In this document: positions 8,619 to 16,770 of the stretch, piece after piece | How the letters are laid out: every line of letters starts with the position of its first letter | Numbering within the stretch: the first letter of the stretch is position 1 | Assembly (NCBI GenBank): GCA_025355505.1 | Contig: JANXZM010000081.1 | Location: 1-64,000, forward strand | Direction of reading: 5' to 3' | DNA from: Acidobacteriaceae bacterium | Lineage (GTDB): Bacteria; Acidobacteriota; Terriglobia; Terriglobales; Acidobacteriaceae | Length of the DNA: 64,000 nt | Notes under the pieces: model-generated | Told to the model about the DNA's origin: nothing | The model's database searches: none | The model's input: only the letters and a program-made list of their open reading frames with translations | Position numbers and translations under genes: made by a program

Positions 8619-8686
8619 ATTCTACGGCGGAGGGATTGGGTCTGTCTGTGCTTGGCTGAGGTGGATGACCCGGCGTAAACCCCGGT

Positions 8687-10483
8687 TCAGTTCGCGGCGG
8701 ATTTCGCGCGCCCGTTGTGACTGCGGAGCCAGACTTCGGCCTGCTGGCGGGCGGCAGAGACCTGCGCCCGCGTCATTTGGGAAGCCAGCCCTTCGAGTCG
8801 AGACTTGCTGTTCTCGTCACCCTGGGCAAGTGCGATCGCGGACCAGACGTAAGCTTTGGAAAAATCTTGAGGAACTCCACGCCCGGCCCAATAGTAAGCG
8901 CCGAGCGTAGCCTGCGCGGTAACGTGCCCCTGTTCGGCGGCGCGCAGGAACCACTGCATGGCCTGCGCGTCATCCTGCGGGACGTCTTCTCCAATGTGGT
9001 AGCGCACGCCCATCTGCCATCGCGCGTCCGCGTCTCCCTCATCGGCGCGCTTTTGCAAGTCTGCCAAGGACTTCGCTTGCGCGCTGTGATGGGCCGAGCG
9101 ACGCTCGGTCGCGCTCTGCCCTGGAACCTTCGAGGCCGCCCCGGCAAACGAACGCTGCGACGCTTGCGGTGAGTCAGCCCAACGCTTCTCGATTATGGGA
9201 CCGACTAAATAGCCGACGACCATCGCCACCACTGCGATGGCCAGCCCGAGTAGTCCGCGATAAAGCCAGCGAGCCGGATTTTCGGGAAAATGTTCGGAGA
9301 CCTGCTCCGGAACTTGCTCTGCAACGATTTGTCCGGCGTCCTGCTGCGAGACTTCCTCGGCTTCAGGCTCCTGTTCCCACAAGGCCTCGCGCATCGCATG
9401 GATCGAATTCAACTTCATCGAGCGTGATTCCGAAGCGGGTGGCCGCGACACGGCTTCTAAACTGACCGGCGTTTCCAGTTGAGACTTTTCAGGCTCAGTA
9501 TTTACAAGCTGCGTCGTTTCACGATGGGTTTTGGGAACCATTTCGACGAGCCGGTCCAAAACCGCCTCGTGGACCCTGGTGAAACTGCGCGGATGCGGAG
9601 AGAAAATCTCGAGCAGGCCAACCACCCGAAAATCAGACACGATGGGAGCGGCCATAAGCGCGCCTATCCCCAGAGCACGACCGATTTCAGGATCAACACG
9701 CGGATCGCTTCCCATGTCGTCGCACGAGACGAGGAGGCCACTGCGAACGCATTCTCCAGACAGTCCTTGTTTTACGTCCACGGGAGCTCCCAGCGGCGGA
9801 GATGGTGCACCGGTTCGCGCCCGGCAGATCATTTTGTCATCCGTGAGAAACGCCAGGGCCGCGCCACTGGCTCCCGTCAGACTCAAGACGCGCTCGGTGA
9901 TGAGCTGCAAAACTGCATCGACGTCATCACCGATCTCGCGGATCTCGCGGCGAACCGCTTCCACCAAAGAGAGCGTTTCACTTCCATCAGAGAACGGGAC
10001 CGCACCGCCGACTTTAGTAACCGGCGATGGGTCGGGCGATTTCTCTTCCTCTCGCCGCGCCAGTTGCTCGGTTCGAGCAGCGTGGTTGGAGCAGGCGATG
10101 AGCAGGTTGGCAAAAAGCCATTCTTTAAGTACTTGCCGGGAGCTCTCAGGAAGCCCGGAAAACCGAATACCGCCGCGGCCGGCGTCATCGCTCCACATCA
10201 CCTCGCCACTGCCATGAATGTAACTTTTGGTTTCAGGCAGATCGAGGCAAAGGGCTACGGCCCGGTTCGTTTCCAGGCGCTCACTGGTTTGGACGGCGAA
10301 GCCGTCCTCGTGCAGGTCGAGCAATTCGCTCAGGTCCACAACCATGCCGGTCTGCGGGCCATTGAAGCTGGCGTAAACCGGAGTGTGGAGTTTTTGACGA
10401 ACACAACGGCGTCGTTCTCCGATGGGCGCCCCTGCGATTGGATCCGGTAATCTGACGACGCTCCGATCCATAGCTATGTCCAT
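8687..10483 (-). CDS. PilZ-GAF-transmembrane-Sel1 repeat protein
   Basis: A 598-residue membrane protein with an uncommon domain order. Residues about 25-130 resemble PilZ (RRRCVRQK at the start for the RxxxR element, then VVDLSELLDLHEDGF in place of the usual D/NxSxxG). Residues about 170-320 form a GAF domain (VLQLITERVLSLTGASGAALAFL...). Residues about 325-400 are a charged linker. One membrane helix follows (LLGLAIAVVAMVVGYLVGP, near 415-435). The periplasmic C-terminus has two Sel1-like repeats (DARWQMGVRYHIGEDVPQDD, AQATLGAYYWAGRGVPQDF). If PilZ binds c-di-GMP, the protein could carry that signal across the membrane to the adjacent polysaccharide machinery. The second PilZ motif is degenerate, so binding is unsure. 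Confidence 0.78.
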   Translation of the reverse strand: MDIAMDRSVVRLPDPIAGAPIGERRRCVRQKLHTPVYASFNGPQTGMVVDLSELLDLHEDGFAVQTSERLETNRAVALCLDLPETKSYIHGSGEVMWSDDAGRGGIRFSGLPESSRQVLKEWLFANLLIACSNHAARTEQLARREEEKSPDPSPVTKVGGAVPFSDGSETLSLVEAVRREIREIGDDVDAVLQLITERVLSLTGASGAALAFLTDDKMICRARTGAPSPPLGAPVDVKQGLSGECVRSGLLVSCDDMGSDPRVDPEIGRALGIGALMAAPIVSDFRVVGLLEIFSPHPRSFTRVHEAVLDRLVEMVPKTHRETTQLVNTEPEKSQLETPVSLEAVSRPPASESRSMKLNSIHAMREALWEQEPEAEEVSQQDAGQIVAEQVPEQVSEHFPENPARWLYRGLLGLAIAVVAMVVGYLVGPIIEKRWADSPQASQRSFAGAASKVPGQSATERRSAHHSAQAKSLADLQKRADEGDADARWQMGVRYHIGEDVPQDDAQAMQWFLRAAEQGHVTAQATLGAYYWAGRGVPQDFSKAYVWSAIALAQGDENSKSRLEGLASQMTRAQVSAARQQAEVWLRSHNGRAKSAAN

Positions 10484-10532
10484 ATTAACTCAGGGAACGA
10501 ACGGACGGGAGCGAGATTAACTAGGGAAGCGA

Positions 10533-12122
10533 TCAGAGATTCGCGGCCAGGAACGGGGTATCGCCTTGCGCAGACTGCACGAAAACCTCAGGCACGGTCA
10601 GCACTCGATCAAGAGCGTCTGCCAGAGTAGCGGGGAATTCAGAAGTCAGGAGGTTGACATCCAATTGAAGATCCCTGTTGCTGTAGATGCGGTAGACGAC
10701 GAGCGAGCCGCGGCGCCGATTCGAAGTCGTCACCATATCCAGGGTCAGCTTCCATGAAGGTTGGCTGGAAATAGCCATCATGTGAGGAAACTTGCTCCAG
10801 TGAAAGTGGCGGTTGCTTTCGCTGGACACCGCTTGATCGTCGGGAAATGACTTAAGGTCCAATTCAAACGCATCGAAATCGTTGCTCTCGAAGGCGGCGA
10901 CCAGGACGCTGCGCACCTGATTGAAATCGCCGGCCACTTTGAGTTCCTGGATGGCACGGCGCACCGAAAGATTGTTGATCACGATCTGCCGCTGGTCAAT
11001 GGTGCGCTGCGCGACTCGCCGCAGTTCGCCAAACTCGAGGTAGTTCAGATGCTGGACTCCCAGCCAGATGCCGGTGCCCACGACCGCCAGTACCAACCCC
11101 AAGGTGCTGCCCGTCGGCCAAAGCAGAAACAGGCTGAGCATGGCAAACATCGCGGAGACAGCGTAGAGAACGATCACCACCTGGCGATGAGTAAAACCCA
11201 TCTGCAGCAACTTGTGGTGGATGTGTTCGCGATCGGCGGTAAAAATCGGACGCCCGCTAATCAGCCGTCGCAGGATGGATAGCAACGTTTCCAGAATCGG
11301 CAATCCGAACGAGACCACCGGGATGGCCACGGCCACGAATGTCGGCGCTTTCTGCGCTCCTGCCAGCGCCAGCGCACTGAGCATGAAACCGATGAACAGG
11401 CTGCCCGAGTCACCCAGGAAAATCGTGGCCGGATTGAAGTTAAAGCGAAGGAATCCCAGGATGGCGCCAGCCAGCGTCACGCTCATCAGGGAGCCCAGCC
11501 ATGAATGATTGACCAACGCGACGATAAAAAACACCATCGTCGAAAACAAGGCCGATCCGGCAGCCAAACCATCCAGTCCATCGATGAGATTGAAGGCATT
11601 GGTAACCGCAACCACCCACAACACCGTGAGGGGCAATCCGACGAACCAGGGCAGCGAGTGAGATCCGAAGATCAGGGGCAGATCGAGAACGCGCATTCCG
11701 CCGGCGAAGAGCATCGCAGCGGCAATCGCCTGCACGGCAAACTTCAAATACGGACCTGCGCCACGGAAATCATCGTAGATGCCGAGACCAAAAATCAGGC
11801 AGGCCGGAACATAAATACGGAGAAGAGTGGTGGGAGCGAGTCCATCGAGCAGGCGGGGGAATACGAGGGAGAGCCCCAACCACAAGCTCAAGCTGACAGA
11901 GAAAGCCAGGAAAATCGCCACGCCCCCCAAACGGGGAAGCGGAGCCTGGTGGACATGCCGTCCGTCTTGCGGCATGCAAACCCAGCCTTTGCGGGTTGCC
12001 AAGTTTCGCACTTCGCGCGTAGCCACAAACGACAGAGCCAGCGAGAACGCAAACAATCCAAAGAACAGGAGGGTCAAGATCAGAGTTCCCTTCCGGCTGA
12101 AAGGCCCGGCATTTGAAACCAC
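10533..12122 (-). CDS. Undecaprenyl-phosphate sugar-1-phosphate transferase (WecA/TagO/MraY family) with a C-terminal extension
   Basis: Integral membrane enzyme expected to start glycan assembly by moving an N-acetylhexosamine-1-phosphate from a UDP-sugar to undecaprenyl phosphate. About ten membrane helices span residues 12-345. Family motifs are present: YDD (116-118), NAFNLIDGLDGLAAG (about 175-190), FLGDSGS (about 236) and HIHHKLL (about 303). Typical members end near 340-380, but this one continues with about 180 soluble residues (from ELRRVAQRT) of no family I recognise. The GTG at 12122 is the only start upstream of the first helix; no ribosome site is obvious. It is the only initiating transferase seen in the locus. 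Confidence 0.92.
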   Translation of the reverse strand: MVSNAGPFSRKGTLILTLLFFGLFAFSLALSFVATREVRNLATRKGWVCMPQDGRHVHQAPLPRLGGVAIFLAFSVSLSLWLGLSLVFPRLLDGLAPTTLLRIYVPACLIFGLGIYDDFRGAGPYLKFAVQAIAAAMLFAGGMRVLDLPLIFGSHSLPWFVGLPLTVLWVVAVTNAFNLIDGLDGLAAGSALFSTMVFFIVALVNHSWLGSLMSVTLAGAILGFLRFNFNPATIFLGDSGSLFIGFMLSALALAGAQKAPTFVAVAIPVVSFGLPILETLLSILRRLISGRPIFTADREHIHHKLLQMGFTHRQVVIVLYAVSAMFAMLSLFLLWPTGSTLGLVLAVVGTGIWLGVQHLNYLEFGELRRVAQRTIDQRQIVINNLSVRRAIQELKVAGDFNQVRSVLVAAFESNDFDAFELDLKSFPDDQAVSSESNRHFHWSKFPHMMAISSQPSWKLTLDMVTTSNRRRGSLVVYRIYSNRDLQLDVNLLTSEFPATLADALDRVLTVPEVFVQSAQGDTPFLAANL

Positions 12123-12362
12123 ATGCGCTGCGCGGAAGTTTCAGTCAATTCTTTCAGACATAGTTCCCCCAGCAGCGGCGCCATGTGATGAAATATTTAT
12201 TTGTTGAACTATACAACTCGTGGCAGTCGCTGAGCAACTGCTTTGGCGCATTTCTTCGTTAACTGTCGATGGTCCCACGACTGTGAAACGGAGCGCTCTG
12301 CGCCGATTTTACTGGGTTGCGTGTGTTAAACTCGACCCACGCATAAATTCAGGAGTGTTGGT
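12123..12362. promoter_or_regulatory. Divergent regulatory region between the priming transferase and the export gene
   Basis: 240 nt separate the divergent starts at 12122 (minus) and 12363 (plus), so promoters for both must lie here. An interrupted palindrome, GTTGAACTATACAAC, occupies 12203-12217. AGGAG lies 7 nt before ATG 12363. No confident -35/-10 pair could be assigned. Confidence 0.4.
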
Positions 12363-13346
12363 ATGTCCGGGCGGAATCGCCGCTTCCTTTTGCAAAGCTT
12401 GTACGTGTGTATTGTTGGTTCGTGCAGCCTGCACCTTCTGGCCCAGACACCGGCCACGCCGGAGGCTCCGCAGCCCGCACCTGCGATTAAAACCGCTTCG
12501 CCCCAATCGCACCCTCTACTGGCCAGTTCCAACGTGAAACTGGGCGTCGGCGATCTGATCGAACTCAGTGTGTTCGGAGTGCCTGATCTCTCGACCAAGA
12601 CGCGCATCAGCGGTTCCGGAAACGTCTATCTTCCCCTGATTGACTATGTTCACCTTGCCGACCTGACGACCGATGAGGCGCAGGAGTTGATCCAAAAACG
12701 GCTGGAGGATGGAGGCTTTGTCCGCAACCCGCACGTTTCGATTTTCGTGGACGAATCCGCGTCGCAAGCCGTCACGCTGGTAGGAGAGGTCAATCGCCCC
12801 GGAGCCTACCCTGCGATTGGTGAGCGCCGCCTTTTCGACTTGATCTCGGCGGCGGGAGGACTTACCGACAAAGCGGGCCGCAACGTGACCATCGAGCATC
12901 GCGGAGATCCCGATCAGAAGGTTGAGGTTCAGCTATCGTCGAATCTGGCGGATGATACCAAAAACAACGTGGATGTCCTCCCGGGCGACACGATCATTGT
13001 TTCTCGCGCCGGGATCATTTATGTTGTGGGCGATGTGAACCGTCCGAGCGGGTTTCTGATTGAGGACAACGCCCTTTCCGTTCTCAAAGCCCTGGCGCTG
13101 GCCGGCGGCAGTACCCGCACCTCTGCCTTGAACAAAACCAAGATCTTGCGGCAGACGCCGAACGGGATTCAGGAAATTCCCGTCAACCTCAAGAAGATCC
13201 TTTATGCCAAGGCGCCGGATATAGCTCTGGTGAAGGGCGACGTTTTGTTCATACCCGGAAGTGCGGCCAAGGCTGCGGCATACCGCAGTGCGGATGCGGC
13301 AATGTCGCTATCCACCTCCATGGCAGTCCTTGCTGTTCGTCCTTAG
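12363..13346 (+). CDS. Wza-like polysaccharide export outer-membrane protein
   Basis: A 327-residue secretin-like exporter for capsule or exopolysaccharide. It starts with a signal sequence (about residues 8-28, ...CIVGSCSLHLLAQ). A Poly_export domain follows (LGVGDLIELSVFGVPDLS, residues about 60-130; LTTDEAQELIQKRL). Two SLBB-type segments come next (VTLVGEVNRPGAYPAIGE near 138; IYVVGDVNRPSGFLIEDN near 218), each with the V-G-x-V-x-R-P-G signature. The start is fixed by AGGAG 7 nt upstream. It would work with the Wzc-like kinase 38 kb away at 50504. It is a one-gene plus-strand unit, convergent with the minus-strand glycosyltransferase operon. Confidence 0.92.
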   Translation: MSGRNRRFLLQSLYVCIVGSCSLHLLAQTPATPEAPQPAPAIKTASPQSHPLLASSNVKLGVGDLIELSVFGVPDLSTKTRISGSGNVYLPLIDYVHLADLTTDEAQELIQKRLEDGGFVRNPHVSIFVDESASQAVTLVGEVNRPGAYPAIGERRLFDLISAAGGLTDKAGRNVTIEHRGDPDQKVEVQLSSNLADDTKNNVDVLPGDTIIVSRAGIIYVVGDVNRPSGFLIEDNALSVLKALALAGGSTRTSALNKTKILRQTPNGIQEIPVNLKKILYAKAPDIALVKGDVLFIPGSAAKAAAYRSADAAMSLSTSMAVLAVRP

Positions 13347-13349
13347 GCC

Positions 13350-13424
13350 GCGTGGCGCGGACACTCCTGTCCGCGGGCGTTGTAGGTTGCCGCGTCTTCG
13401 CCGACGGGATCGTCTGCGCTACAA
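13350..13424. repeat. REP-like palindrome between convergent genes
   Basis: The stem CGCGGAC (13356-13362) pairs with GTCCGCG (13369-13375). Just outside it a second inverted pair, TTGTAG (13380-13385) and CTACAA (13419-13424), reaches the stop codon of the downstream minus-strand gene. There is no T-tract, so a simple terminator is less likely. The CGGAC...GTCCG core resembles the hairpins at 57.1 kb. Confidence 0.55.
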
Positions 13425-14657
13425 GCAGAGCGCTTCAAGCACAGTGATGTAGTCCTGCGCCGTCTTTTCGCGGGAACATTTGTTGACGATGTATTGCCGC
13501 CCGCTGGCTCCCATTTTTCGTCTGACCTCGGGCTCATCCGCCAGATCGAGAATCGCTTTCACCATCGCGTTGCTGTTCTCGGGTTCCACAAAAACGCCGC
13601 CGCCGGCTTCTTCTACAATCTGTCGAGCCTGCCCGTCAACCGCCACGAGGACCGGCCGCTCGCACGCCATGTATTCGAGTAGCTTGGTGGGAATCACGGT
13701 CTTGAACAACTCCGTTTTTTTCAGCATGACCAGGCAGAGATCGGCAGCCGACACATAGGCGGGAATCCGTTCCCGCGGCTGCTGACCAAGGAACTGAATG
13801 TTGGTGAGTCCGCGCGCAGCGGCGAGTTCCACGATCCGTTCCTTTTCCGCCCCTTCCCCAATCAGTAAGAACATCGCGTTCGGCAACGCAGTCTGTAGTT
13901 TTTCGGCGGCGGCAATCAACGTTTCCAGTCCATGCGCATTGCCCATCGTTCCGATGTAGCAAATCAGAAAGCGATCTTCGAGGTTCAGTTGCTTTCGCAC
14001 TTCCGTGGCTGCCGGGTCGAGCCGGAAAAGATCGGACTCCACGCCGTTCTCGACAATGGAAATCTTAGCTGCGGGAACGTTCCAGTACCGGATCAGGTGG
14101 TCCTTGAAGGCTGATGTCACGACGACAATGCGATCGGCACGACGGTAAAGAAATCCGGCGATTGCGCCCAGCGTGCGATGGAGCAAGCTTCCTTCGCTCC
14201 CCACGCCCACGGCCGCGAGCGATTCCGGCCAAAGATCGCGCACTTCGAAGACGAAAGGGACGCGCTCCCACCATGCCAGCCACCATCCCGAAAGTGCGAC
14301 CAGTAATTGAGGAGAAGTGGCGATGATCACGTCGGGCTTATGCAGAGCCAGGCCGCTGACCGCCGCCGAAACACAGAACGACACGTAGTTGCGGATCCTT
14401 TCGTGCGCTTTTCGATTTGGCAGCGGCCAAAGCCAAGTGCGAACAACGCGCACTCCATCGACGGTCTCCGCGTAGTGCAGCCGGTGCAACCGGGGCCGCC
14501 ATTCCTCGGGCACGACGCCGGTCGGATGGTTTGGAAATCCGGTGAGCACAGTCACTTCATGCCCCATCCGCGCCCAATGCCGCGACAACTCTGCGGCGCG
14601 CGCCGCCGGCGCTCCCATTTCAGGCGGAAAGTATTGCGAAAGGTAAAGAATCTTCAC
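13419..14657 (-). CDS. GT4 glycosyltransferase (WbuB-like)
   Basis: A 412-residue GT-B-fold enzyme, probably adding a sugar from a nucleotide donor to the lipid-linked repeat unit at the cytoplasmic membrane face. The N-terminal acceptor domain starts MKILYLSQYFPPEMGAPAAR with the Gly-Ala loop typical of WbuB-like proteins, followed by ARMGHEVTVLTGFPNHPTG. The donor domain contains FLICYIGTMGNAHGLETLI, LLIGEGAEKERIVELA and PTKLLEYMACERPVLVAVDG, where the Glu/Pro signature of GT4 sits. It is the last gene of the minus-strand train, 32 nt after the C5-epimerase. Donor and acceptor are unknown. Confidence 0.88.
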   Translation of the reverse strand: MKILYLSQYFPPEMGAPAARAAELSRHWARMGHEVTVLTGFPNHPTGVVPEEWRPRLHRLHYAETVDGVRVVRTWLWPLPNRKAHERIRNYVSFCVSAAVSGLALHKPDVIIATSPQLLVALSGWWLAWWERVPFVFEVRDLWPESLAAVGVGSEGSLLHRTLGAIAGFLYRRADRIVVVTSAFKDHLIRYWNVPAAKISIVENGVESDLFRLDPAATEVRKQLNLEDRFLICYIGTMGNAHGLETLIAAAEKLQTALPNAMFLLIGEGAEKERIVELAAARGLTNIQFLGQQPRERIPAYVSAADLCLVMLKKTELFKTVIPTKLLEYMACERPVLVAVDGQARQIVEEAGGGVFVEPENSNAMVKAILDLADEPEVRRKMGASGRQYIVNKCSREKTAQDYITVLEALCL

Positions 14658-14689
14658 GATGACTATTCAGGCAATCAGTTCTAGAGCAA

Positions 14690-15682
14690 TCAATAGTAAA
14701 GCAATTTGAAAATGCTTTTCTCGACCAGTGCGCGGGTCCGATTGCTACGATGCAGCGCGTAGCCTTCCCACCGTTCGGCAACCGTCGCAAAGCGCGCGTC
14801 TCCCGTCACCTTCGACATCACGCGCAACTGTACGATATGCAACTGGTGATAGAAAGGGCTCGCCAGCATTTTCAGCCGGGTTCCAGATTGCTCATAGAGC
14901 GACCAGTAACCGGTATCGAATCGAACCAGATTGCGAACCAGAGTCTCGATCCCGCGATCGAAAATGCTTTTCGCCGAAGCATCCGCGTGCGCCAACCAGT
15001 AATCGAACACACCCCACAGCGCCCAAATGAATCCGTTCAAAATGTGCGTCGGCGGATCCACGAGATACTCTTCGATCCACAGGTTCTTCTCGTTGTTCTC
15101 CGATAGGATCTCAAAAAGTACTCCACCTTCGGCAATGGGCCTAGTCAGCGCGACAAACGCCTTGTCGGCCGCACGCTGATACTTCTCGTCTTCGGAACGA
15201 GCATGCACGCGCAAAAGGAGTGAAACACCCTGCCCCTGCGCGAGTCCCGAATACCATGGCGCCCGGAGCGTGTCACGATAGTCCCAGTCAAAATGATGGT
15301 TCCAAACCCACAGCCCGTGAGTATTCTGTTCCAAGTTAGCGGTAAGCCAGTCGGCAGCCTTGAGAGTCTTCTGCCAGCGACCTTCGTCGCCGGTCTCGCA
15401 GAAACGGTTGTAGTTCGCGAGCCCCCACTGTGCAACCGCGATCGGGTTGTACTGCAGGCCAATCACTCCGTGGTAGTCGAGCATGGGAATGCCGGCAGCA
15501 TCGTAGTGCCCGGCGTAGTCCGCCTTCTCGCGAAACAGCATGTAGTACTCGCCAAGCTGATTGGCGGTAGCGCGCGGGTTGATCTCCGGCGCCTCATGCC
15601 AAAACGTTAGCTGGCTTTTTCCGGAAGCAAAATAGGCGCGGAAGATGCGCCGGTAGTAGTGCACACGCGTGGTTAGGCTCAT
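14690..15682 (-). CDS. D-glucuronyl C5-epimerase domain protein
   Basis: A 330-residue protein similar to the C-terminal catalytic domain of heparosan/heparan glucuronyl C5-epimerases, which invert C5 of glucuronate in a polymer to give iduronate. Visible family features are PMLDYHGVIGLQYNPIAVAQW, WYSGLAQGQGVSLLLR (about 180-195), PPTHILNGFIWALWGVFDYW (about 220-240) and a late FDTGYWSLYEQSG. No signal peptide is present, so it may act in the cytoplasm on lipid-linked intermediates. The start ATG overlaps the stop of the upstream propeller gene (ATGA), pointing to coupled translation. The substrate is assumed to be a uronate-containing repeat. Confidence 0.82.
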   Translation of the reverse strand: MSLTTRVHYYRRIFRAYFASGKSQLTFWHEAPEINPRATANQLGEYYMLFREKADYAGHYDAAGIPMLDYHGVIGLQYNPIAVAQWGLANYNRFCETGDEGRWQKTLKAADWLTANLEQNTHGLWVWNHHFDWDYRDTLRAPWYSGLAQGQGVSLLLRVHARSEDEKYQRAADKAFVALTRPIAEGGVLFEILSENNEKNLWIEEYLVDPPTHILNGFIWALWGVFDYWLAHADASAKSIFDRGIETLVRNLVRFDTGYWSLYEQSGTRLKMLASPFYHQLHIVQLRVMSKVTGDARFATVAERWEGYALHRSNRTRALVEKSIFKLLYY

Positions 15683-16764
15683 GCCGATTCGACTTCCCAG
15701 ATTGTGGTGACCAGATCGTCCAGCTCCACGGCGATGGTCGTCGCCGCCAAATAACGAGTGGCGTTCACGCCGTCGGGGAAAAAGGCGTTACCGTACTGGA
15801 AATAACGCATCGGCAAACTGTCCTTCTTCCAGCGAGCCAACACCTGCCAGTTCGTTCCGTCTCTCGATCCGGCGATTTGCACATCGCGGCTCGTGTTCAC
15901 AATGCCGGGCTCGATCATCGTCGAAAAAAACATCGCCTCGCCAACCTGGCAACCGTAGATCGAAGAGCTGGCAAGATCGCCGACCTGCTCGACGTTCCCA
16001 CCCCGATCGAGTCGATACACATGGTTCTTCTCGAAGGGCGTGTCGGTCGAAAGATACAACCCGTTTTGCGTTGGAATCGCAGCCACCGCCCGCGCTTGCT
16101 GGTTCCCGGCAAGCACCACCTCGACCGAACGAAAATCGCAGGAAGCACGAAGCACCTTGCACTCCGAGCCTTCATCTCCCGTCAGTATCCAAAGGCAATC
16201 GCCCCAATGGTCGTAAACAATGTTGTGGACGTGGCGTATGCTTCCCGCGGGAAACGTGTAGGCAATCTGCCACGTGCATCCTCGATCTGTCGAAACGTAA
16301 ATGTGAACTTCCGCGCGCTCGCGATTGTCGAAATACTCGCCCCAGTAAATCTTCCCCGAGGGAACCGCGGTAATGTGCAGTGGCCGTTTGCCGCGCTGAA
16401 CTTGATGCGTAACATGAAATTCATCGCTGCCCGGTGGGCGCGTTACCAGGGCGCCCGGAACCGCGCTAACCATCGTCTGGTCATTTGTCTGGCCACCGAG
16501 AATAACCAGAGCATGAAGGCCGTCGCGCATCAGGCGATAGCCCAGCAAGCTACGCGACGTTAGACTCCTCCACCAGACTGGACGAAAGCGCGCTACCACT
16601 TTCCATTCAGCACCCTTGCCGACTTGCAGGCCAACGACCTGATAACCACGGCACCCGTAGAGAACGTCGCCCTCCCACGCAAGCACTCGAATGCCGCGAT
16701 AGGCAGAGACTCTCCGAAGCTTTAACGCGGAGGATGCGGCCACCGCAACTGGGGTTTCAGGCAT
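15679..16764 (-). CDS. Sialidase-like beta-propeller protein
   Basis: A 361-residue protein without a signal peptide. It is built of repeated beta-rich blades: RGIRVLAWEGDVLYGCRGYQ, then VSTDRGCTWQIAYTFPAGS and AGSRDGTNWQVLARWKKDS. The latter two resemble Asp-box/BNR turns (S-x-D-x-G-x-x-W), as in sialidases. The catalytic Arg triad of true sialidases was not identified, so hydrolase activity is doubtful. It lies between the carbamoyltransferase (6 nt gap) and the C5-epimerase (4-nt overlap), so a role in handling or sensing the same glycan is likely. Confidence 0.68.
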   Translation of the reverse strand: MPETPVAVAASSALKLRRVSAYRGIRVLAWEGDVLYGCRGYQVVGLQVGKGAEWKVVARFRPVWWRSLTSRSLLGYRLMRDGLHALVILGGQTNDQTMVSAVPGALVTRPPGSDEFHVTHQVQRGKRPLHITAVPSGKIYWGEYFDNRERAEVHIYVSTDRGCTWQIAYTFPAGSIRHVHNIVYDHWGDCLWILTGDEGSECKVLRASCDFRSVEVVLAGNQQARAVAAIPTQNGLYLSTDTPFEKNHVYRLDRGGNVEQVGDLASSSIYGCQVGEAMFFSTMIEPGIVNTSRDVQIAGSRDGTNWQVLARWKKDSLPMRYFQYGNAFFPDGVNATRYLAATTIAVELDDLVTTIWEVESA

Positions 16765-16770
16765 CGAAGG

